From CAXMMR01 sp963692975 (GTDB lineage: Bacteria > Pseudomonadota > Alphaproteobacteria > Acetobacterales > Acetobacteraceae): 64,000 nucleotides of DNA. Shown one piece after another: positions 31,224 to 40,160 of this stretch (positions are counted from its first letter, which is position 1; every line of letters starts with the position of its first letter). A program made the translations under genes and the position numbers. Below the pieces are notes generated by a model. The model searched no databases. It was not told where the DNA came from and saw only the letters and a program-made list of their open reading frames with translations. The DNA lies in contig CAXMMR010000037.1 of NCBI GenBank assembly GCA_963692975.2, positions 124,001 to 188,000 on the forward strand. Direction: 5' to 3'.

Positions 31224-32789
31224 ATGACCTACGATGCGATCATCATCGGCGCCGGCCATAACGGCCTCGCGGCGGGCGTGCATCTGGCGAGCAAGGGTTG
31301 GCGCATCGGCGTGTTCGAGCAGGCGGATCAGCCCGGCGGCGCGATCAAAACCGCCGAGATCACGCGGCCCGGTTTTCGCCATGACCTCTACGCCATGAAC
31401 CTCAGCCTGTTCGCCGGCTCCCCCTTCTTCGCCGCGCACAAAGCCGCACTGGTTCGAAACGGCCTCGCCTTCGTGCCCGCCGGCGACTGCTTCGCCACTG
31501 CCTTTCCGGACGGAACCTGGCTCGGCGTGAGCCAGGACCTGGAGCTGACGGCGTCGCGCATCGCTGCACTCTCGCCGCAGGATGCGCAGGCCTGGCGGGA
31601 CATGGTGGCCGCCTTCGCCGCCGACGCGCCGCACGTCTTTGCCCTGCTCGCAGCCCCCCTGCCCTCCCGCGCCGCGATGCGGGCGCTGTGGCAAGCCTAT
31701 CGTGCGCGCGGCGCCGCCGGGCTCAGCGGACTGGCGCGGCTGGTCCTCTCATCGCCGCGCGACTTTCTCGACCGCCACTTCCACAGCGCCAAACTCAAGG
31801 CGATGATGGCGGTCTGGGGCCTGCACCTCGACTTCCCGCCGGACGCGGCGGGCGGCGCCCTGTTCCCCTATCTCGAGTCGATGGCCAATCAGAGCTTCGG
31901 CATGGTGATCGGCCAGGGCGGCGCCGATACGGTCGTCGCCGCATCAGCGGCCACGCTGAAGGAGTATGGCGGCGAGCTGCACCTGTGCTCGCCAGTCGGC
32001 GAGGTGATCTGCTCGCGCGGCAAGGCCCGTGGCGTCCGGCTCGCCGACGGCCGCACCGTCATGGCGCGGCGCGGCGTCATCGCCAATGTGCACCCGAAAA
32101 ACCTCTTCGGCACGCTGCTGAAGGGCGATCACGCCGCCAGCCGCGCCAAGGTGGCGGGGTTCCGCGCCGGCCCCGGCACGATGATGATCCACTATGCGCT
32201 GAGCGAACAGCCGGGCTGGGCGGCCGGCGAGGCCCTGAAGCGCTTCGCCTACGTGCATCTCGCCCCCGATCTCGCCACCATGAGCCACGTCTATGACCAG
32301 GCGATGGCCGGGTTGCTGCCCGAGACGCCGGTTCTCGTCGTCGGCCAGCCCACCGCGCTTGACCCGTCCCGCGCGCCGGCGGGCCAGCACATCCTCTGGG
32401 TCCAGGTCCGCGTCCTGCCGAGCAAAATTTTGGCGGACGCGGCGGGCGAGATCGACGAGACCAACTGGAGCCTTGCCAAGGAGCGCTATGCCGACCGCGT
32501 CCAGGCGCTGATCGAGCGTTATGCGCCCGGCTTCGGCAAGACCGTCCTGGGCCGCGCCGTCGCCTCGCCCGGGGATCTCGAGCGGGAGAACGCGAACCTT
32601 GTCGGCGGCGACAGCCTGTCCGGAAGCCATCATCTCGACCAGAACTTCATCTTCCGGCCGGTGTTCGGCTGGTCGCGCTACAAGACCCCGATCGGTAAGC
32701 TCCATTTGGTCGGCGCGTCGACCTGGCCGGGCGCCGGCGTCGGCGCCGGCTCCGGCTTCATCCTTGCCAAAATGCTGGCTGGCGCCTGA
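31224..32789 (+). CDS. NAD(P)/FAD-dependent oxidoreductase, phytoene-desaturase-like (copy 2)
   Basis: 521 residues, a diverged paralogue of the gene at 29494-31077. The N-terminus is AIIIGAGHNGLAAGVHLASKG with FEQADQPGGAIKTAE, and the C-terminus is GASTWPGAGVGAGSGFILAKML. Both copies share GQPTALDPSRAPAG and an NxNLVGGD segment. The two genes are divergent across 146 bp, suggesting joint control and perhaps a heteromer. Start ATG 31224 follows AGGAACGCGC, a weak site. Substrate unknown. Confidence 0.85.
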   Translation: MTYDAIIIGAGHNGLAAGVHLASKGWRIGVFEQADQPGGAIKTAEITRPGFRHDLYAMNLSLFAGSPFFAAHKAALVRNGLAFVPAGDCFATAFPDGTWLGVSQDLELTASRIAALSPQDAQAWRDMVAAFAADAPHVFALLAAPLPSRAAMRALWQAYRARGAAGLSGLARLVLSSPRDFLDRHFHSAKLKAMMAVWGLHLDFPPDAAGGALFPYLESMANQSFGMVIGQGGADTVVAASAATLKEYGGELHLCSPVGEVICSRGKARGVRLADGRTVMARRGVIANVHPKNLFGTLLKGDHAASRAKVAGFRAGPGTMMIHYALSEQPGWAAGEALKRFAYVHLAPDLATMSHVYDQAMAGLLPETPVLVVGQPTALDPSRAPAGQHILWVQVRVLPSKILADAAGEIDETNWSLAKERYADRVQALIERYAPGFGKTVLGRAVASPGDLERENANLVGGDSLSGSHHLDQNFIFRPVFGWSRYKTPIGKLHLVGASTWPGAGVGAGSGFILAKMLAGA

Positions 32790-32941
32790 AAGCGCCGGCC
32801 GCCGGCGCGGCGGTGTCGCCGGAGGCGTCAGGACGCCCGTTTCGGTATCAGATTGTGCAGTTGCATCGTCCGGTGGCTACTTGTTGGGCGATATCGCAAT
32901 AGGAGATCAGCTTTTCGACACGAAACCATAATTAAGTTTGG

Positions 32942-32961
32942 ACAAATCGCTTTAGGCCTAA
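32942..32961. promoter_or_regulatory. Shared 20-bp motif upstream of the porin gene
   Basis: ACAAATCGCTTTAGGCCTAA includes the perfect 10-bp palindrome TTAGGCCTAA and matches the motif at 25665-25684 at 19 of 20 positions, in inverse orientation. It lies about 120 bp before the porin start, in an otherwise empty 290-bp gap. It probably places the porin in the same regulon as the transporter and iorAB. Confidence 0.6.
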
Positions 32962-33079
32962 GATAATTACCACAGCCAAGGTCTGGGCGGCGGACGATTG
33001 TTGACCTGTCTGTCGGCTGACCGGGCCCGTGCGACCAAAGCTTACGTTTTGGCAACGGTTGACACGAAGGGATGAGGCC

Positions 33080-34540
33080 ATGGCAGCGCCAGCACGACAC
33101 CTCCAGCTCGGCACGTTGTTTCTGGCGCTGACGGCGTCGACGATGGTGAGGGCTGCTCCCGAACCGACCAGACCGTCCGACATCAATCCGCAGCCGCCGA
33201 CGACGCCCGCCGCGCCGGCCAATCCAACGCCCTCGGCGCCGGAGACCGGCGACCTGTTTTCGCTTGAGAGCCTCGGCGCCGGACTAGGCCAGACGCTCGC
33301 CAATCAGGGCGTCTACATCAGCGGCGGCTATGTCGGCAACGTGGTCAGCGGCCTGTCAGGCGGCTATCAGCAGGGTGCGGCCTACGGCAACGATCTGGCC
33401 TACGGGTTCGACCTCGACCTGCAGAAAATCCTCGGCATTCCGCAGGCGCGCCTGCATTACCTGATGGATTCGCGCTTCGGCGGCGTGGGCTCAGGGTTCA
33501 ACCCGTTCAACGGCAGCGAGGTCGGATTTCTGAACGGCGCGGGCCCGTCAAACGAGACGCGGCTGGCCGAGTTCACCTACGAGCAAGCGTTCCTGAACGA
33601 CCGCATCGAAATCCGCGCCGGCCGGCTCAGCTCGACGTTCTACTATACGAACCTGGCGACGGATTGTCAGTTCGAGTCCTTCGTCTGCGGCAATCCCGGC
33701 GGCTGGTCGTTCAACCAGGACCAGATCTTCTGGCCGTTCGCGACCTGGGGTGGCCAGGTCACGCTGCACCCAACGGCAGCAGTCTACTTTCGCACCGGCC
33801 TCTACGACGACGACAACTACTCGATCCCGCACTCCGGCTTTCCCTTCGCCGGCGGATGGTCGCTCAGCCACGCCGACGGCCTCTTCGTTCCGGCCGAGCT
33901 GGGCTACAACACGACGTTCGCGTCCGACCCGTATCCCCGCCATTACGATATCGGCTTCTACTACGACAGCCACAACTTCACCGACGCACGCTTCAACACG
34001 CAGGGCCAGCCGCTGGTGACCGCCGGCGGAAATCCGGCGTCGGACGGCGCGCACATCGAGGTCTATGCCGAGTTCATGCAGACGATCTGGAAGCCGAACC
34101 TGAACAGCCAGGAGGGGCTGCAGGTCTTTGGCGGCGTCTACTCGAGCGCCGAGGGCCATGCCGCCATCAACAATTACTTCACCTACGGTGTTCTCAAGCA
34201 GGCGCCCTTCCCCTCGCGGCCGCACGACGAGGCGGGCATCCTCGGCATCGTCTCGGTGTTCGATCAGCGATTGACGGACGTGCTGGACGACGCTCGCCGG
34301 GCGTCCGGGCAGGGGGGCAACTTCTCGCGCAGCGAGGAGGGCTTCGAGCTTCAGTACTCGGCCGAACTTGCGCCAGGCATCGTCGCCAAGCCGTTCGCCG
34401 ACATCATCATCGACCCTGACCAGCTTGGCCAGGCGGATCCGGACCCGTCAAAGCACCTGTCCTTCGGTTTGGGGCTGCAGCTCTCCGTCCAGCTCAACAA
34501 GACGTTCGGGGTGCCGTTCGTGCCGCTCTTCCAACACTAG
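33080..34540 (+). CDS. OprB-type carbohydrate-selective porin family outer membrane protein
   Basis: About 486 residues from ATG 33080. A signal peptide (LGTLFLALTASTMVRAA) is followed by a proline-rich linker and a beta-barrel domain with alternating aromatic strands: ISGGYVGNVVSGLSGG, DLDLQKILGIPQARLHY, EFTYEQAFLNDRIEIRAGRL, GLYDDDNY and the terminal LSFGLGLQLSVQL. The layout fits the OprB family. In this locus it would let the aromatic or peptide substrate through the outer membrane. A GTG at 33029 would add 17 residues ahead of the signal and is less likely. Confidence 0.85.
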   Translation: MAAPARHLQLGTLFLALTASTMVRAAPEPTRPSDINPQPPTTPAAPANPTPSAPETGDLFSLESLGAGLGQTLANQGVYISGGYVGNVVSGLSGGYQQGAAYGNDLAYGFDLDLQKILGIPQARLHYLMDSRFGGVGSGFNPFNGSEVGFLNGAGPSNETRLAEFTYEQAFLNDRIEIRAGRLSSTFYYTNLATDCQFESFVCGNPGGWSFNQDQIFWPFATWGGQVTLHPTAAVYFRTGLYDDDNYSIPHSGFPFAGGWSLSHADGLFVPAELGYNTTFASDPYPRHYDIGFYYDSHNFTDARFNTQGQPLVTAGGNPASDGAHIEVYAEFMQTIWKPNLNSQEGLQVFGGVYSSAEGHAAINNYFTYGVLKQAPFPSRPHDEAGILGIVSVFDQRLTDVLDDARRASGQGGNFSRSEEGFELQYSAELAPGIVAKPFADIIIDPDQLGQADPDPSKHLSFGLGLQLSVQLNKTFGVPFVPLFQH

Positions 34541-34595
34541 CGCACGATGGTCTTGGCTTGAATAAGCGAGGGCTTGCCTCTGTCGAGGAGGAGGG

Positions 34596-34691
34596 ATGCC
34601 ACGAGCCTACGCGATGGATTTTCGCGAGCGCGCTGTCGCCCGCGCTATAGCTGCTCAGACGGTCCGCGCGGTTGCTGCGGTCCTGCAGCAC
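34596..34691 (+). mobile_element. IS630-family transposase, N-terminal remnant
   Basis: About 30 codons read MPRAYAMDFRERAVARAIAA and then QTVRAVAAVL, the start of the helix-turn-helix of IS630-type transposases. Similarity stops near 34690. The following 280 bp contain no recognised sequence. Confidence 0.65.
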
Positions 34692-34973
34692 CGACCTCGA
34701 CGTCCGGGCCCGACGCCTGCAGCTCATGCACGGCGCCCAGCAGCAGGCCACCGGCAGGCAGGTGCCGATCGATCCCCCGCGACGCCGAACGGCAGCGCGG
34801 GCGCCTGTGGGACGCTCCCTTCCCGCCTCGCTCCGCTGTCGTGATCTGCTGGACGGTGCTTGCCCGGCCGGAACGGAGCCGGATCAATCAGGTGGAATGC
34901 GGCTTGGAAGCGCCATATCAACGCTCCCCCAATCGTGCGCCGTCACTGGCCGGACGGCCTGCAGGATCACCTC

Positions 34974-35216
34974 ATGGCGTCCTCCTCACAGATCATCTAC
35001 CAGCCCTACGTGGCTGGCTCCCGCGGCTCGCTGAAGGCGGGCATCGCCATCATTTGCCGCTCGGCCGAGGACGGCCTGCGCCGGGCGGAGCGAGCGCTCG
35101 ACAGCGGCTCGATCTTGGGCGCGCAGATCGTGCGGATGACACATGACGACGATGCGGGCGAACTCGGCGAGCCGGAGTATCTGGGCCAGGTCGGACGGGT
35201 GCCGGACGCCGATTAG
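34974..35216 (+). CDS. Small conserved-looking hypothetical protein, 80 residues
   Basis: The frame reads MASSSQIIYQPYVAGSRGSL and continues KAGIAIICRSAEDGLRRAERALDSG, SILGAQIVRMTHDDDAGELG, EPEYLGQVGRVPDAD. The composition is protein-like, with alternating beta and alpha character, unlike the Arg/Pro-rich shadow frames. No family name is recalled with confidence. It lies between two transposase remnants and may be an IS passenger or a stranded chromosomal gene. Confidence 0.55.
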   Translation: MASSSQIIYQPYVAGSRGSLKAGIAIICRSAEDGLRRAERALDSGSILGAQIVRMTHDDDAGELGEPEYLGQVGRVPDAD

Positions 35217-35255
35217 GGCCACGACCGCCGGCCGTCGTCCTTTTCCTGGGCGCGG

Positions 35256-35888
35256 TTGAGCTCCCGGTCTACGGCCTTCGCCTCGCCGGAGCCGCCATCG
35301 ATCCCCTACGCGGTCTTTAGCAAGCGGGGCGGCCGGAAGCGAGCGCTGGGCACGCGATCGCCGATGGTCCTGCCGGAGGCGCCGAGCCAGCGCTGGTCGC
35401 TCGACTTTGTGTCGCACGCCCTGAACAGCGGACGCCGGTTTCGGGTGCTGGCGGTCATGGACGACTTTACCCGCGAGTGCCTTGCTCTGGTGGTCGACAC
35501 GTCGCTCTCCGGCGCCCGAGTTGGGCGCGAGCTTGACCGGATCGCCGAACTTCGCGGTCGCGCCGCGATGATTGTCAGCGACAACGGGACCGAGCTGACC
35601 TTGTACGCGATCCTGCGATGGTAGGAGGATAGAGGCGTGCTGTGGCACTACGATGCGCCGGGCAAGCCGCAGCAGAACGGGTTCGTGGAAAGCTTCAACG
35701 GGCGGTTTCGCGACGAATGCCTGAACGAGCATCTGTTCAGGAGCCTGAGCGCAGCACGTCAGATCATTGAGGCATGGAGGATCGACTATAACAACAGCCG
35801 CCACACACGAGCCTGACAGCAGCCTCTGCAACCCGCCGCGAGCAGCGACTTAAAAACAGGACTCTGCTTATGAACGAGGGCACGTAGG
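35256..35888 (+). mobile_element. IS3-family transposase OrfB remnant (nonsense plus frameshift)
   Basis: The DDE integrase core is visible: WSLDFVSHALNSGRRFRVLAVMDD (first Asp), IVSDNGTELT (second Asp) and, after an in-frame TAG at 35622, PGKPQQNGFVESFNGRFRDE with the catalytic Glu. The TAG replaces an expected Gln codon (normally W-Q-E). A single C is missing near 35803, where RPHTSL is expected, so the C-terminus NRTLLMNEGT is in another frame. The N-terminal third and OrfA are missing. It is dead. Confidence 0.8.
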
Positions 35889-35969
35889 GGGCAGGGTCAC
35901 TGCGATGCTAGCTGGCGCTTCCGCAATCGCAACAGGCAGCCATCCAAACGAACCCTCAGGCGCACGCCA

Positions 35970-36370
35970 GAGGGGTCAATTTCGGACGCCGACGGAGGTC
36001 GAATTTGGATGCTGTTTGACAGGCATGGGTCTCACCAGGACAGCTTGTCCAATCAGCCAGATGCGATTACCGGCTATCCACTCCAACCTGGAAGTGTGTC
36101 TATCTTGCGCCCGCGGCGCCGCCGCCGTGCTGTTCTTGGTCGGGATCCCGGCGGCTAACCTGCCGCCATCGACGTTCAGCGTCCGTCCATGATGGGGGCG
36201 GACACGTCGGAGCCGAAGAAGACGACAGCGCCGACATGCCGTTCACCCAGAACGGCGGACATCTGGCGCTTCGGCAACCGCAACCGGCAGCGACTCAAAA
36301 GAACCCTCAAGCACAGGCAACAGGGATCGATTTCGGACGCCGACGACAAATTAGATGTGGATGCTGTTGA
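35970..36370 (+). repeat. Pair of degenerate repeats, IS flank type
   Basis: Two related segments, GGTCAATTTCGGACGCCGAC near 35978 and ATCGATTTCGGACGCCGACG near 36326, are each followed by similar text ending in GGATGCTGTT, about 350 bp apart. This resembles the repeats found near the ends of IS21-type elements. No transposase frame remains between them, and I see no supported gene in 35890-36458. Confidence 0.4.
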
Positions 36371-36458
36371 AACCTAGTATTTGATACACCGGCTTCCGGC
36401 AACTGAGCGTGCATCTCCCGGGAACCACCCAGTTCACCTGCTCGATCCTCAAAAGTCA

Positions 36459-37106
36459 TCATCCGCCTGATACGCCAGAGGAACGGTCGCGGGGAACCGT
36501 AGCGGGCTTGCGACGAGCTCGCCGGTGCCGTTCGCTGATACAGGGAGCGCTCAAGTTAAGCTGGTCACGTGACATGTCGATCTCGACCCCCAGGCCTTTG
36601 CCGGCGCGCCTGAGAGTGGCGTTGAGCTGCGCGATCGTCGTCATCCCAAGCATCTGCTCGACCGCTTCGAAAACTGGCTCAAATGAGAACTGGACCGTCT
36701 CTACGAGTTTCGATCCGTCGCGGGTGAGCACGTAGAACGAGCGACGCGCGTCGTCGGCGGTGCCGTGACGCACAATCAGGCGGCGATGTTGCAGGTCCCG
36801 CACGATCCGCGACAGGCTCGGTCCCAGTAGAAAAGCCCGCCGCATGATTTCTGCGGCTCCCGTCTCGCCCGAGTTGAACAGCACCGACAGCACTCGATAT
36901 TGCGCGGCGCTCAAACCGTGGTCTGCGAGCTGGGTCCTGAAGCAGGCCAGGACAGCCTCGCTTGTCCGCTGCAGCAGCACAGGCAGCAGCCGCACCTCCA
37001 ATCCTGCCCCTGGTGTCGCGCCGGCCGGGCGCGCGGCGGGCTTCGGCTTGACGCCGCGTTCCTGTCTTGCGTCGACCAACGAGAACGCCCCCGTGTCCCT
37101 CGGCAC
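36459..37106 (-). CDS. MarR family transcriptional regulator
   Basis: 215 residues with a winged-helix core: RLLPVLLQRTSEAVLACFRTQL, LSAAQYRVLSVLFNSGETGAAEIMRRAFLLGPSLSRIVRDL, wing RHGTADDARRSFYVLTRDG, and a C-terminal dimer helix. An N-terminal Pro/Ala-rich tail and a basic C-terminal tail make it longer than usual. It is divergent from the aminotransferase operon; the double palindrome at 37224-37246 lies between them. An identical arrangement recurs at 45423-45445, so this protein is the likely binder of both. Confidence 0.88.
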   Translation of the reverse strand: MPRDTGAFSLVDARQERGVKPKPAARPAGATPGAGLEVRLLPVLLQRTSEAVLACFRTQLADHGLSAAQYRVLSVLFNSGETGAAEIMRRAFLLGPSLSRIVRDLQHRRLIVRHGTADDARRSFYVLTRDGSKLVETVQFSFEPVFEAVEQMLGMTTIAQLNATLRRAGKGLGVEIDMSRDQLNLSAPCISERHRRARRKPATVPRDRSSGVSGG

Positions 37107-37223
37107 GCAGCCTTGCGCGTTTCGTCATCGCCGTCCAGCCGGCAGCAATTGCCCGATGAGAGCGCAGCCTCGCCCGATCGGAGATCGTGCAAGAACACGG
37201 CAAAAGGGGATTGCACAAGAGCT

Positions 37224-37246
37224 TAACCGGTTACATAACGCGTTAT
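37224..37246. promoter_or_regulatory. Double-palindrome operator, copy 1
   Basis: TAACCGGTTA (37224-37233), one base, then ATAACGCGTTAT (37235-37246); both are perfect palindromes. The same arrangement with TAACTAGTTA and an identical 12-mer occurs at 45423-45445. It sits in the divergent promoter between MarR and the aminotransferase operon. A MarR operator is the simplest reading. Confidence 0.7.
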
Positions 37247-37342
37247 TGTAGTTTAGTCGATCGCATTTGGCGAGGCACGGAACATGGTTGGCAGGAGCGT
37301 CGGCAACTGCCGCACCAAACATCGCGGGCCTGTGTGCTGGCG

Positions 37343-38451
37343 ATGACGGGCCTTCGCCTGCTGCCCCATGTGAGAAGCCTGACGCCATACCCGCCAGGCC
37401 GGCCGATCTCCGAGGTGGCGCGCGAGTTCGGCCTTGACCAACGCGCCGTCATCAAGCTTGCGTCCAATGAGAATCCGCATGGCTGCCCGCCGGGGGTGAG
37501 CGGTGCGCTGCAGCGTCAGACTGAAACAACGGCGCTCTATCCGGACTTCGACTGCTTCTCGCTGCGCGAAGCCTTGTCGAACCACCTCGACGTGCCGCCC
37601 GACCACGTGCTGCCTGGCGCCGGCTCCAGTGACCTGATCCAACTGGCCGCTCGCGCCTATCTGGGTCCGGGGCTAAAGGCGATCGTCCCTCAATACAGCG
37701 TCGTCGCGCATGCCGGTGCCGCGCTGTCGGTGGGCGCGGACGTCGTGACGGTGCCCTGCAAGACCTGGCAGCCCGACCTTGACGCCATGGTCGAGGCGGT
37801 CGACCTCGACACCCGGCTTCTATACCTGGCCTCGCCCAACAATCCCACCGGCGCCATGGTGGCGGTCGCCGAGCTTGAGCGCTTCGTCGAGCGTCTCCCG
37901 GATCACGTGCTCCTCGTGCTCGACCAAGCCTATGACGAATTCCTGCCGTCCGAGGAGCGGCCGTCGCTGCATCGGCTGCGCCGCCTGCGCTCGACGCTTC
38001 TGGTTCTCCGCAGCTTCTCTAAAATCTACGGGCTGGCCGGGCTACGGGTCGGCTACGGCATCGCCACCCCACCATCCTGACCTCGCTGCGCACCCTGCAG
38101 ACACCGTTCTGCGTCAGCGGGCCGGCCCAGTGCGCGGCGATCGAGGCGCTCGGCGACCAGAGCTTCGTCGAGGGCTGCCGGCTCAGCAACGCGGCCGAGC
38201 GCGAGCGCGTCCGCGCGGCGTTCGACGCACTGGGCATGGACGTCCTGCCATCGGGCGGAAACTTCCTGCTCGTGCACGTCGGCGACGGCGCCGGCGTGAC
38301 GAGGGCGCTGCTGCAGCAGGGGCTGATCGTGCGTCCGGTCGATGGCTATGGGTTGCACGAGTGGGTTCGGATTTCGATTGGCCTGCCCGAACACAATGAT
38401 TGCGTTCTCGAGGCGTTGCAGCGCCTGCTGGGCCGCTTGGCCGGGCTCTAG
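37343..38451 (+). pseudogene. Histidinol-phosphate-type aminotransferase (class I/II), frameshifted
   Basis: A PLP aminotransferase of the HisC type. Features are LLPHVRSLTPYPPGRPISEVAREFG, KLASNENPHG, ASPNNPTGAMV, LDQAYDEFL, and the Schiff-base lysine in RSFSKIYGLAGLRVGYGIA. The frame breaks near 38072 and resumes TILTSLRTLQTPFCVSGPAQ, ending RISIGLPEHNDCVLEAL. The joined length is about 370 residues, normal for HisC. It is likely a catabolic or biosynthetic aminotransferase rather than the histidine enzyme, since it heads an operon with a TPP enzyme and a transporter. The ATG at 37343 begins the family-like region. A single indel explains the break. Confidence 0.8.
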
Positions 38452-38454
38452 CGG

Positions 38455-40134
38455 ATGCGCGAGGGCGGCCTCAGGCTGACCGGCGGCCGGGCCCTCGTCC
38501 GGCAACTGGTCGCGGAGGGGGTCAGCGACGTCTTCGCAGTGCCCGGCGTCCAGCTCGACTGGGCGGTCGATGCAATGCGCGAGGCGCGCAAACAGGTTCG
38601 GCTGATCGTCCCACGTCATGAACAGGCCACGTCCTACACGGCCGACGGCTACGCGCGCACGACCGGGCGGGAGGGCGTGTGCATGGTCGTGCCCGGGCCC
38701 GGCGTGCTCAACGCGCTGGCCGGGCTGGCGACCGCCTACGCGGTCAACAGCCGGGTGGTGTTCATCGCCGGACAGATACCCTCGGGCGCCATCGGCCGCG
38801 GCCTCGGCCTGCTGCACGAAATCCCCGACCAGAGCGGCATCTTGTCGTCACTGACCAAGTGGAGCGGGATCGCCCGATCGGCGGCCGAAGTGCCGGCGCT
38901 CGTGCACGAGGCGTTTGTGCAGCTTCGCTCGGGGCGCTCCCGTCCGGTCGCGATCGAAATACCACCCGACGTGCTGCAGGACGTGGCACCGATGGTCTTC
39001 CACCCGCGGGCGATCGGCCATGCGTCGCCGGTCGGGCTAGTGCCGCTGCAACAGGCGGCGGACATGCTCGCGGCGGCGCGTAACCCGGTGATCGTGGCCG
39101 GCGGCGGCGTCGCGGCCGCCGGCGGCGCAGCGGCCTTGCGCCGGCTGGCGGAGCTACTGCAGGCCCCGGCCATCATGGCGGCGGGCTCGCGCGGCGTCCT
39201 CTCCGACCGCCACCCTCTGGCCCTGTCGTCGCTCTCGGGGAGGATCGCGCTTGCCGGGGCTGACGTCGTGCTCGCAGCCGGCAGCCGCTTTCTCGACGCG
39301 CGCGGCGCCCCGACGCATGCGAGCGCCGATTGCCGCTTTATCTACCTCAACATCGATGCATCGGCGGCCGACCCGCCGAGGTCGCCTGGCCTGGTGCTGC
39401 AGGGCGACACCGCGCTCGGCCTGGCCGCGCTGGGCGACCTGCTGGCCGCGGACCCGAGGCTTGGCGCGCCGCGCGAGGCCGGCATGATACTCGCCGCGGC
39501 AGCGCGACGATGGGCCACCGCCCGGACGGCGGAGCTGAAGCCGCAGGGCGCCTATCTCGACGTCCTGCGGGACGTCCTGCCGGATGACGGAATCCTGGTC
39601 AGCGAGCTGACGCAGGTCGGTTACGCGTCCGAGGTCGCCTACCCCGTTTATGAGGTCGGCACCTACCTGACACCGGGCTACCAGCGCACCTTCGGTTACG
39701 AGTTGCCGACGGCGATCGGGGCGGCGCTCGGCAACCCGTCGCGCCGCGTCGTCTCCATCAACGGCGATGGCGGCTTCGGATGGAACCTGCAGGAGCTGGC
39801 GACTGCCGCCCGCTACCGCGTGCCGCTGACCGTAAGCGTGTTCGTCGATGGCAAGTTCGGCAACGTCCATCGCATCCAGGCGGCCGAGTTCGGACAGACC
39901 TACGCGACCGAGCTGCACAATCCCGACCTCATGCTGCTGGCCCAGGCGTTCGGCGTCGTCGGCCGGCGCGTCGAGCAGCCCGCGCAACTCGCCGACGCGT
40001 TGCGCGAAACCCTGGCGACGAACGACTGCACGCTGATCGAAGTTCGAGTGGAGGAGATGCCCAACCCGTGGCCGTTGATCCATGCCTTCCTGCCGAACGC
40101 GCCGCCGCTGCCGCCGGAGCTGACCGCCGGTTAA
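38455..40134 (+). CDS. Thiamine pyrophosphate-dependent enzyme, acetolactate synthase-like
   Basis: 559 residues in the three-domain order of the ALS/decarboxylase family. The N-terminal Pyr domain has GVSDVFAVPGVQLDW and the catalytic Glu in RHEQATSYTADGYAR; the central domain has NPVIVAGGGV; the C-terminal PP domain has the TPP motif GDGGFGWNLQEL ... VDGKFGN (near residues 438-470). It probably decarboxylates or carboligates a 2-oxoacid, perhaps the product of the aminotransferase three bases upstream. No regulatory subunit (IlvH) is present, so a catabolic role is more likely. Confidence 0.9.
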   Translation: MREGGLRLTGGRALVRQLVAEGVSDVFAVPGVQLDWAVDAMREARKQVRLIVPRHEQATSYTADGYARTTGREGVCMVVPGPGVLNALAGLATAYAVNSRVVFIAGQIPSGAIGRGLGLLHEIPDQSGILSSLTKWSGIARSAAEVPALVHEAFVQLRSGRSRPVAIEIPPDVLQDVAPMVFHPRAIGHASPVGLVPLQQAADMLAAARNPVIVAGGGVAAAGGAAALRRLAELLQAPAIMAAGSRGVLSDRHPLALSSLSGRIALAGADVVLAAGSRFLDARGAPTHASADCRFIYLNIDASAADPPRSPGLVLQGDTALGLAALGDLLAADPRLGAPREAGMILAAAARRWATARTAELKPQGAYLDVLRDVLPDDGILVSELTQVGYASEVAYPVYEVGTYLTPGYQRTFGYELPTAIGAALGNPSRRVVSINGDGGFGWNLQELATAARYRVPLTVSVFVDGKFGNVHRIQAAEFGQTYATELHNPDLMLLAQAFGVVGRRVEQPAQLADALRETLATNDCTLIEVRVEEMPNPWPLIHAFLPNAPPLPPELTAG

Positions 40135-40160
40135 GATCGAGCGCCCCCTACGGTTGGTAT

